The position numbers and the translations under genes are program-made. A stretch of DNA of 64,000 nucleotides, taken from contig NC_079876.1 of the NCBI RefSeq assembly GCF_029227915.1, positions 14,508,001 to 14,572,000 on the forward strand, read 5' to 3'. Each line of letters starts with the position of its first letter. Position 1 is the stretch's first letter. This DNA is from Hydractinia symbiolongicarpus (lineage: Eukaryota > Cnidaria > Hydrozoa > Anthoathecata > Hydractiniidae). Shown piece after piece: positions 28,966 through 40,200 of the stretch. The notes beneath the pieces are model-generated. The model saw only the letters and a list, made by a program, of their open reading frames with translations, did no database searches and was not told where the DNA came from.

Positions 28966-31198
28966 TTAGTTGTTTTCATCTGCACTGTCTCGTTTTTCAT
29001 CGTTGCCACTATCATGTTGATCGTTTTGGTTTTCATTATTTTCTGCTTGGTCATCATTCGTTTGTTCAGGTGAGCGGGATCTTGATCGACTACCAGACCT
29101 GTAGCAAGAAAACATTATGTTAGATAAACAAGAAACACCTCGTTGAAAAATGAAATGCATATGCAAAATATTGTAACCTTGTTGAGTCTTTACGTTCTTT
29201 TGATTTTCGACTGTTAGAAGGTGAACGAGATCGAGACCTTGAAGCAGACCTAAAAAATTACAACACAAACTTATTAACCATTGCACAGTTTCGCACTTCA
29301 AGCAAACGCTTTATCACAAGGCTACCTTCTCAGGCCTATCAATAAGGGGAGAGCAATTGCTCTAGCTCACGCAAAGGCTCGCCCAATTCTGAGAAATGAG
29401 AAACTAGCTGAGCCATTAATTGCTCCCCCAATTCTAAAAAAAGTTTTCCTGCTGAGCAACATTAATTCATCTCACATAGAAATCAATGTTATCTTTCTTA
29501 TTATTTACAGTAAAAAAGAACTAAAATACATAAAAAAGATAACACAACATAAAGAAAACAGACTTTGTGATAAAATATGTGTTTATAATCTTATTTTATT
29601 TATTCTAATTGCTCGCCCAGTTTAAATAATTGTACCCTTGGGGGAGCGATTTATAGCTCTGGTGTTATTTTCTTATTGATAGGCCTGCCTTCTGGAATTG
29701 AGTTTTGGCTAACAGGAAATTTTACCAACTTTCTTTCAGTTTTATGAAGAAAAACAACTTTTACAGGTTTATGTGAAAGTAACTTAAACTGTTTCATGAA
29801 AAATTTATGGAACTAGCCATAACATCATTTATTTGTATACATTATAAGTTACCTTTGTTCCTTAGAATGCGAACGAGATCTTTTATCTCTTGAAGTTGTA
29901 CGTTTTTCTCTTGAACGTGACCGTTTATCGTTGGAGTTTGAACGTCTTTCTTTTGATCTTGATCTGTCTCTTCTTTTTGATGACCTGTAGAAATAAGTTT
30001 AAAATATAATAGTAGCAGAAACAGAACTGTACTAAGATACAGAAGTTAAGCACACCGCCTAACCTTTCCCGTGAACGACTTTTAGATCGTGATCGTGAAT
30101 TCGACCTTCTGGAACGTCTTCTGTCTCGTGATCTTGACCGGGATCTAAAATTATGTTGTGACGAGAAAAACTAACAAAACGTCTTAAAATGATAATGGCT
30201 ATTCAGCATTAGCAAAATTGTGTGAGTAATTTTGAAATCTAAGTTTCAAATTATTTTTAAATGTGAAGAAGATATGATACCCAACTATTTGCAGCAAATC
30301 ACTATTTTAAAAAATATTTATGCATTAAAAACGTATGCAAGATTTTTTGAAAATTGAGAGCTTAAAATATATTTTTAAACATTTTCACAAACCTGCCAAT
30401 TAAATAATTAAGATGGACAACTGTCAATACAAACCTCTCTAAGAGTAACAATATTTTACAAATGTAACTGAGTAAGATCAAAACAATAATGACATTGTGT
30501 GAACCTTACACAACACAAATAATGAAGCAGATGGATGATATTGTAGGTAGTGCAGATAGAATTTTTGTTAATTTTTGAAGCAAATCACATCTGTATGGAG
30601 GATGCACAAATTTTTAGGAAGCATTTTGAGTTGGTTGAGTGTTGAATCAGTGACGCATTGAATTGGAGGTGTGGAGCACTGTAGCTGCACATTATAAAAG
30701 AGACAAAAATATATTTTAGAAAAATTGTTCTTTATAGAAGTCACAATATTTTTAGACTTAACACCTTGCAAACTTGCAAAAAAGACTAACATTTAACAAG
30801 CCTTTACACATACTAGAAAAAGAAAGCAGTTGTTAGATATACCTTGATCGTCTTCGTCCACTACCATATCTTCCACCACTTCTACATTCTCGAGTAGAGT
30901 GTCCAAATTTACCACAAGTGTAACATTTTTCACTTCGTCCTCTAGGACCACCTCCACGACCACCTCTTACAGGTCCACGAGCGAACTCCACACGGATTCT
31001 TGTTCCACATACACGTTTACCATCCATATCTTTTACAGCATCTTCTGCATCCCGAGGATCCTCAAATACAATGAAACCAAAACCAGGTGGATTCCTTGCA
31101 ACCCATACATCTCGTAAACGTCCAAAGTATTCAAATTCACGTTCTAACTCTGTCCTTGAAGCATCCTCTGTAAGACCTCCAATGAATATTCTTGACAT
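28966..31198 (-). CDS. SRSF7: SR splicing factor, SRSF7-type, copy B
   Basis: Exons: 31198-30843, 30144-30064, 29984-29853, 29249-29178 and 29098-28966; 257 codons plus TAA. Exons 1 (356 nt) and 2 (81 nt) have exactly the lengths and phases of copy A, showing a tandem duplication. The encoded RRM and CYTCGKFGHSTREC knuckle differ from copy A by few residues (e.g. KRVCG for KRICG, RSEKC for RSDKC). The RS domain diverges: exon 3 is 132 nt instead of 183, exon 4 is 72 instead of 84, and the tail is Asn/Gln/Asp-rich (DDQAENNENQNDQHD). A MSRIFIG start was chosen; an upstream in-frame Met at 31234 would add 12 residues but does not match copy A. Same role expected, with possible divergence in splicing targets. 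Confidence 0.93.
29331..29687. mobile_element. CAGGCC-ended MITE (357 bp) in intron of SR copy B
   Basis: Terminal repeats CAGGCCTATCAATAAG (29331) and its exact inverse CTTATTGATAGGCCTG (ending 29687) are 16 bp and perfect. They are flanked by the direct repeat CCTTCT (29325-29330 and 29688-29693). Subterminal palindromes GAGCAATTGCTC and GAGCGATTTATAGCTC follow the ends. It sits between exons 3 and 4 of copy B and is absent from copy A, so it inserted after the duplication. A diverged relative lies at 4675-4880. Confidence 0.85.
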
Positions 31199-34100
31199 GA
31201 TTAGATTTATATCTATAGTATCTAGACATGTCAAAGAGAAATTTTTTCAATAACAGCTCATAATTATTAGCTGTGAAATTAGCTATGAAATTGATCAACA
31301 TTTTTTAACATTAGTCTTGTCATTCTATTGTGTACAATCACACACGTCTAAAACTGAATTAGGTTTTCAGGTTTTAACAGCATGTGCAAAACCCAATGTG
31401 TGTGCAAAATTTATTTTTTTATGTAATTTATAACAAAAATAAAAAAACAAGTGACAAGACAGATTACTATCCTGTAAGCCTGCTTGGAAATAGCAGTTTA
31501 ATGGCTCTATATGAATGCTGGATTGCACCGTGGCTGTAAAACTTTTAAAACAACACAAATATATATATATATATATATATTCTGTATAACTTTCCAAACA
31601 GCACAAAAAAATCTTTTTGCAACAGAATTAAAGTTTGAGTTAACAACTAAAAAGCGCAATTTTATTAAAAAAGTTGCACAAGCTCGTCCTCTATATCGTC
31701 TGTATTATGTAACTGTAATTCCACTCACTAACTTTCTCTGTTCATTGGCATGATGATATCCTGAGACACATGTCTAGGGTCTACCGTATTATCAATTTTA
31801 CCAGTACTGAAATATGTGTACTTTACAAAAAAGACAGCCTTATCTTTGCTGGGGTAGCTTAAAATGTTTTGCGCAGAGGGTATTTTAATTCATTGTTATC
31901 TTTAGAACCATTCGTTAGACCCCAAACAAACCTAATTTCTATGAAACTAGGCTGCAACAATATAATTGCAATAATTGCTCTCCTCCACAGATCCTATGTT
32001 AATTTGCTTCACCAAGTTTTCCTAATGTGTTTGTCTTCACAATAGAAAGAGGTATATGACAATGTTTGAAGCAGCCACTAGCTATATACATCTGAGACAA
32101 CTCGCCGAGTATTGCATGCATTTCAATCATAAAATAGGTTTTAGAAATAATTCTAGTGGAATTTACATTGTTAAAACACATCACGGAATTGAGATGTAAA
32201 GCATCAATAAACTAGGATATTTCAGCTCATTCCTTTTTTGCTTGACCATGCACAAACACTTGTCTCGACACCTGCATTTTTGCAATTTGTTTTAAGAAAT
32301 GGCTTATAATCTAAACCATGAAGTTGTGTGTGGTGAGCAGAGGTGCTAAAACTGTGTTTTTAGATATATAATCATGTAATAACCTATATAGGCTGCAAGC
32401 GTTTTTGGTGAAATGGCACGCCCCTTGTGCTTGCCACGGTTGAAGCAGAAAAAGTACTCACCTGATTGGGAAATGTTACTTGATTGGGAAGTTGCTGACC
32501 AATTTTATAAGTAATTCAACCTGATAAGGGTAGCGTATACCATCCAAATTCCGTGAAGGTCGTAATTCCCTGATTTAACCTGGGCCTTACGTTAGGTACC
32601 ATATTACCATTTTCACAAGCACCAAAACTTGTGCACTTTACGAAACAGACAGCCTAAACATCGTTAGGGTAGATCACACATGAGAAAATGTGAAAAAACA
32701 AATCACAGAATTAAGACGTCATTTGAATTTGAATTCAGTGATATAGATACAGATAACATAGTTACAGTTTTTAAATATGGAGACCGTCAAATAGCTGTAT
32801 TAGCTAAACGGGTGAGGCCACCAGTGAGAAAAAACCTACATATAAAAACTGACATAAATATATATGATGACAAATAGTAGATTTTAACTCAGATTGAGCT
32901 CAGTTTAAGAAGATTATTTATATAAAAGTGACTAAAAAGGACCATTCTTGTAGCTTTCTAGAAAGAAGAGTTTACATTTTGATTTAATTTGACCAGAGCT
33001 TAAAGAGGCATTCATGGAAATAGGACGTTTTTAATGGTATCTTTTTCGCTGAGCCCTGCGCAAACGCCTGCTTTGTTTTTAGGGATGGCTTATAGTCAAA
33101 ACCATGAAGTTATGTGGCAAGTGGAGTTGCCAGATCGTCACTGGAGCTGTTTGTTTAGATAATCACCTAATTAGGGCAGTATTCTTGCGATGAATGTTCT
33201 CCTTCGTTGCTCTCCGATGGGGTACAAAGTGGACTTTTCCCGGTTAAACCTTCACAGTAGCAACCTTAATTAAACAGAATTTACAAGCAAAACAGCGTTA
33301 AAATGTCGCAAAATGGCAAAAATTAAGCATTGTCTAAAACATATTAAAGGCATGTCGCAAAATGGCAAAAATTAAGCAGTGTCTAAAACATATTAAAGGT
33401 TTGAAAAGAATTCCTTGAAGAATCCAGTATTGTGGTTATGAAGGTTTCACCACAAAAACGTTATGATTACGGCATTTGTACACTATTTCATAATGACTGC
33501 TTAACCTGAATACTGGCCCGTGATTGGTTCAACCAGTGTTATGACGCAAATCCGACTGCAAGAATATGCTAATATTTACCTGATTGGGTTCATGTTGTCC
33601 TTAGCTGAAGTTATTTTTTAAAAAAAATTCCATTCATAAAAGTTTATGTCCACAAAACATTTTGCAGCTAATTTACAGCTAGGAGTTGTAAGGACGCTGA
33701 TCTACTTTACCCACTTCACTGATTCTTTTTGTTTTTTAAAATTTAGCTTTGTTTAATTTTTAAGAATATTTGTGTTGTAGAATATAACGCTGTACCCATC
33801 TCATAGATGACACATATTAAGTTTAAATATAAAAGCTCTAACTATATTTATTTATACATATTAAAGAGTTTTCTCTATGATGAAGGTTATAAAAGTTAAA
33901 TAGCAACAAACCACGTCTTTCTTCTACTGCCGAGAACCGCCATCCAAGGTTTGGAGCGAAAAAAGAAATGCATTGATGTTTAAAGGCCTGGTAACTACCA
34001 TAAATTCATTGTTGTCTCCTGTCACTGACATGATAATGATTTCTGATTATTTTTATATAATATTTATATTTAATTTGTTAAGAATTATAATTTAGTCAAT

Positions 34101-34255
34101 AAAAGGTGGTACATGTTCAAAAAAAGTTAATTTTCTAATAAGTTCTAGTTCAATATGTGAAGTAATAAAATCAGAATATCGAATTTGCTTCGTGTATTTT
34201 GCTACCGTAAGATTTAAAAACGAAAAGAACACATAAGATTCTCAAAATATTTAAA
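31199..34255. other. Divergent intergenic region between SR copy B and SRP19, with a diverged direct duplication
   Basis: The region must hold both promoters, as the genes diverge. Segment 31790-32400 resembles 32590-33190 in the same order: CACTTTAC(A/G)AAA.AGACAGCCT, then a CAC.GAATT(G/A)AGA motif, then ATGGCTTATA(A/G)TC.AAACCATGAAGTT. A separate perfect-looking 51-bp tandem duplication is at 33302-33403 (unit contains TGTCGCAAAATGGCAAAAAT). An AT dinucleotide tract is at 31560-31580. No coding sequence was recognised; the 65-codon ORF at 32680 lies in the second segment. Confidence 0.55.
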
Positions 34256-37200
34256 ATGGCGCATCTTACTACGGATCCAAGTTCCCAACAAAGGTAGGTA
34301 GCTAGATAGCTAGCTATAAGTAAGTAAGTAAGTAAGTATGTTTTTGTATTCGGCTACTTTGTGTTTCTTACGTCTGTGGGGTCTTTAAAGCTTACCTTCT
34401 GGGAAAAAAATTAGTTGAGTTCCTATGAAAGAACTTAAAAAGTTGTCTGTGAATCATTTTATTTTTTAAAAATCTTATTTACCTGGGTGCCGACTCGCCG
34501 AAAACGCCGCAAAAACCACGGGGCTGTCGGACGACTTTTGGCGTTTAAAAAAACCCTTAAAATTTCGCCCAAAGAAATCCGAATCAACCCAAAACAACAT
34601 TTTTTAAACATATAGCTAGCTATTTCCATGCATAACTTATTCTTTTAATCAGTGTGGTAGTGGAAGACTGTTTTTTATATCATTTATTCGATAAATAGCT
34701 GTAATAAAATCCCACAAGTAAGTAAGTATGATGACAAAATAGCACCTTCCTTCTCGACAAAATTTGAATGAGAACAATGAGCTCGCCAGTGCAATTGGGC
34801 GGGTCCAGGCTTTTCCAGGTGGTTACAGACGAAAACCCTGAGAGAATGCCTGCGCATGTCCTCACATAATCGGCGAGTCGACACTGTTGAATCTGAACGA
34901 GACACATATTACACTATTTCGTCATTTTATATATCTCCATGATGTATATAACCGTGATGTTACGGCAGACAACACACACTTAAATGGTAGATCAGCTACC
35001 GGGACAGTCGATACTCACGAAACACAACAGGCCCCCTCGTGTTTATTCTTAAGATATTAGCTTCCAGACTTTCAGCTGATCTTATGAAATCATCATTGGT
35101 GATGTAATAAGGTAGTAAGCATAAATTAGTACAATATTATAACTTTTAAACAGTGTGGACATATGCTCTTGATGATGTCTTAACATTGTACAGTATTGTA
35201 GTTTCAGAATGACCTAATACATGGAATCACAATCCGGATATTTACATGTGCGCGCATCTAGCTAAGGCCACCATATGAATATGTTATGTTCGTGTCCTGA
35301 AGACCCCGCAAAAATAAGTCGGTCTGTCGGTCGGGCATATTTTTCCCCGGGATTTTTATATGGGGCAAAAACTCGTTCCCAGGGTTTGGCCCTGGGAACG
35401 AATTTTTCATTAATTAATTTTTACGGAAATTAATTTTCGCGAGTTTTTGTCGATTTTGGGAAAATTAGTTCTCACAAATTTTTTTTTCAAATATATCTCG
35501 TTTGGATCAAACAGTTTTTCCGGGTTTTTTCTGACTTACTAACTCGGGTTTTTCTTGCCAAAAGTGAGTCGGTCTGAGGACGCGAACATAACAAATTTTT
35601 GATGGCAGCGGAAGTGATTAAGTAATGCCTGATGTTCACGCACATTTGGAGGTAAAAATGTAAACAAACCAAGCGGACACAGAGGGAAACATTGAAAACA
35701 AACAAAATCCACAATAAAAATTTGAAGGAAATGAGTCAATGTTTTTCTTTTCTTTTGCTTCGCTAGCCATATTTTTTCTGCACTAATGTTTTCGTTACCT
35801 CCATTTCTGCGCATGAATCTTTTACGTAATGATGCGCTCACAGGAGAGAAAACACAATGATTGAGTGTATCTTTAATTAGCTACAATTAGAAATGTAATG
35901 TCAGCATTTTTGAAAACTTACCCATGACGTCATAAGATCTTAGAAAAATTATGTAATCATGACATAATTTTGTATAATTAGCGTGACATTTGTTTACTTT
36001 TGTAGCGGTAAGCTTCAACTCTGGCATTTACGTGGCAAGAAAAAAGATGCCAGGATTTCTTCTCTTGGAAATATCTTTTGAGGTTTTTAACTATTGTTGA
36101 GTGTAGATTGATGCCATTTAAAGCCCAAAACAAAGCTCTGTGTAATAAAATGGACTAGAAATAATTTTGTTTTATCTAGCACCCCCGTTTTTCATACAAC
36201 ACAGTTATGAGAGCCAGAAGAGCTTTCTGCTAAAAATGTAAACAAAGAAATTTAAAATAATTAGAGTTACTACGCGCTTAGAAGAAGAAGTTTTTATTCT
36301 ACAGTAATAGCATACATAAGGTAGAGGTCGAATAAATATCAATTTACAAAAAAATTAGGCTATCACTGTAAGGAGACCAGCATTATTAGCCAACGGCTAT
36401 GACAAGATGCTGGCCACCCTTAATATGCAAAAACAAAACAATAAAACAACAAACAAACAAAAACATATGCAAAACGCAATAACATATTAAAAGAAAAACA
36501 AATGATGACAAACTCAGCTGTACAATGAGAAAAAGAACTGGATCAGAGAAGAAGTTAGTGTATGAGAGGTGAGAGAGACTAATTGAGTTGAAGGAAAGGA
36601 GTTTTGTACAAAATTCCATGAATAAATGGACTGACATCGAATAGAGTTCGAGCCTAAGGATTTAGTTGACACAGTGGGGGATTTATCAAACCAAGAATTA
36701 GATCCACGAGTTCAGTAAGAGTGGGAAAAGTCAACTTTGTAAGTATTAAGAAGTGCGTCTGGGAGTTCTCCATGATATAAATTTAATAAATTTAAATTCA
36801 TGATATTAATATAAATCAGCAAGTTTTAAAGATTAGAGAAAAGAGAGGTAGAAGTCATTTTGCATTGTGCAAGTCTAACTGCCCAATGTTGTAAACAGTA
36901 AATACAATCAATAAAGTGATGACCAGGTTGGCCCCAAATTTCATTGCAATAACGAAGATGGCTACCAAAGAATGCATGGTACACAGTTTTCAGAACACTT
37001 TGTGGAACAAGGTGTTGGAGTTTTGAGCTATAGCTCCATTAGCCCTCTTGAGTTTAACCGCAATCGCATTGATCTGAGATTTCCAGTTAAGATCAGAATC
37101 TAAGAGAATACCAAGGTACTTAATGCAGTTACTGGGGAAGAGTTTCTTGCCGTTGATGAATAATTTGAAGTTATAGTTTGCTGGTTTAAGCTTCTGCTTA

Positions 37201-40200
37201 AACAGGATATATTCAGTTGAGCCATTGGAAAATAAATTTCAGATCCATGTTGATTCTTTTAGAAAGAGATTTTAAAAACTTATCAAAACACATAGGTTGG
37301 TATCATAAGCAAAGTGATGAACCATGGAAAATTTAATGGCACAATTTAAATCATTATATAAATAAAAAACAGAAGAGGGCCTAAAACAGATCCTTGTGGT
37401 ACACCATGTCTAAGAAGTTTTTACTCAGATTCAGTGCCATTAATTGATACAAATTGTTGTCTGCCAGATAAATAAAAACGAAACAGATTAAGAGGAACTC
37501 CCCTGATACCATAATGAAAAAGTTTTTTCAGGAGAATTTCGTGATCAACGGTGTCAAAGGCCTTCTGGAGATCAAAAAGGAGATCAAAAAAGCATGCATC
37601 CATTTTAGAAACTAAAATTCCTATTACTACTATTCCTACAATCTTGGACATAAATTAGTGGACAAGTATTAAATTTTAACTCCCCCTTTCCCCAAGCTCA
37701 GTGTTGGAGCCAAAACAGTGATTGACCTTCAAAATTCAACCTTGAAGTTGAGGGGAAGGGGGAAATTAAAATGTCTATGCATATTTTGTCCAAGATTGTC
37801 TCTAATTTAGGCCACTTCGGCTTCATGCCTTGGTCTTCATATTCCATAAATGCCAAAAAGTTTCGATAATTTCCTTGTGTTTCTTATGTAAACAAACAAA
37901 CAAACAAACAAACGAAACAAACTTCCTGTTCTTATATGAATGGTTATTTATTTGGACATAGGCCATAGTTGTGTTGTTTTGTATAACAGACGAACAAACA
38001 GAATAATGTGTTTCGTGTTCTTATACAAGTTCTTTGTCTGAATGGGGGTTGCATATTAAGTTTTCCTATTGAGGTAATTGATAATTTAATTAGAAGTATG
38101 TCAACACTAATAGACATAGTGGTGAAGGCTAAGGGCCAGAGAATAAAGTGTTAATTTGAGTAACGTCTTATGTGCATGAATCCGTTCACAGCTATTTACC
38201 GTGTGGCTCTCAAAATACTGGGTTGGTGTCTGGCACAGTATGATCCACCAGTAGCAACTTGGGTGTAATAAAATTTGCATAGTAAGGTGCACGAGATTCT
38301 TGCGTTTATATATATTACGACATCTAATTTATGTTGAGGTATTTACGACATCTAATTTATGTTCAGGTCTATTTTGTGTTGGTAAAGGTTGCATTTGTCT
38401 TTTAAAAAATTTATAAAGACAACAAAACTCTCTAAGACATTGCACATAAGGAAAACAGAAGATTTTTTTCCACACGTTACCGTCATGCTACACATTACCG
38501 TACTTGTAACCCTGCTTTTTAGCCCATGGAGTGCCTATGTCCAAGACGTTACAGTCAACTTTGTGATAAATAATGTTATATGAAACTTATAAAAATGTGA
38601 GGGTAACGTGTTTGTCTCACCAAAGTTTCTAGTAAAAATAACAGTAACATGTGCGGTAACGTGCAGTATTACTGTAACGTGTCGGTACAGCCTGTACAGC
38701 TGCCAGCAATCACTTTTGCTTTTAATATATACTAATTTGCCACCAAAATTTGAATTTTTGTTTTGGTGTCGTGTGAAACCTGCACGAAATGTTTTTGAGC
38801 TCGCAAATTTTTGAAAATGGTGACCATTTTAGGAAAGTTTTTTATTGTCACTTCGGTTTCCTTAGGGTTAAACCTAAGATATAATCTTTGTTTTTGTTAA
38901 TGTTTAAGTTTTCAGCATAATATAAACAACATAAAAATTATCACTGAGTAACAGTGTAATACCTGTAACAGTGATGTACGGAAAATTCTTTGTAAATATT
39001 TATTTAATTTTATAATCCATTTATATCTCAGCAATAACAGTGTGTATGTTAAAATGAATTGCAGGTGTGGGTAGGAGATAGGTGCATATGTGTTATTAAT
39101 TGTATTTTCAATTTATTTTTACTATTTTCAGTGCTGGAACGTAGTAAGGTAAAAAAAGAGAATTATCATCTACAGGCCCGGTCGGAAAAATTTAACCCCG
39201 CGAGCGCTAAATCGCTCACGTAAATCAGTCTGAGTGAGCGATCCACGTGCGATCACAAAAGCTCGTGCAAATTAATTTGCGTGAGTGGTCGAAAAGTTTA
39301 AAATATGTTATTTCTTGTTTAAATGCCTATTTAAATACCTATTTTAGTGTTAGTCCCTTTCCTCGTTGTTTTATTGTGTTGCATAACGAAAAATGTGTGT
39401 TCTTTTTACCGCCATATTGAATATGTTTACTTATGATTTCAGTGTAATAAAAGTTGGCACAGCAAACTATAATTACCAAGGCAGATGGGAAAATAATGGG
39501 AATTTCCAGAAGACTAAAAGGAGGGATAATGTTAACAAGACTTGAGTCATTTAAAACAATATTTTTGTTATGTTCAAGGTCTACTCTGAATCAGAAAATA
39601 CAACAACGCTGCTGTCATCATCGTCACTGTTGCTGTCTTCGTTATCTGACGCAATCGTGGTTACGTCAAACGAGCTAGAGCAGGACTTCTTATGTCACCA
39701 TAGTTTTGCCGTCAGCCTCTGTAGTTTTATAACCAATAATGTCCTCTTTACCCCATTTTTTAAATGTAGAAATCTCAACTATATTTCCGACATTTTTTTT
39801 TTAAACTCATTTTTGCCGAAAAAAACGTGTCCTTCTATTCAATAAAATAGGATATTATAAAAGTGAATGTATAACACATGGCCTAAACAGTTTCACCTGT
39901 TCCCACTGGAGTAAAAAATTTGAAAGGGACAGCTAAAACAACTTCAACACTTTCAAATTGAAAAAAGTGTTGCATTTTTAAAACATAAAAAAATCTGATC
40001 TTTGATTTGTGCCGAAACATTTTTAACGATCGAAACCAAAAGTAGAAAAAAGAAGTATCGCATGGATAAAAAAAATATGAATAATATTTTATCACGTGAA
40101 GGTATATCAACTTAAAAATTATACAAACCTCTCTACTTAAAAACGTCTTTTTCGAACTTTTTATATATTATAAGTAATCTAAAAAAATTAAAAAGAACGG

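Noticed and set aside
32680-32877. 65-codon ORF with FEFEFSDIDTDNIV
   Set aside because: It lies in one half of a diverged intergenic duplication whose other half lacks the frame; no domain recognised.
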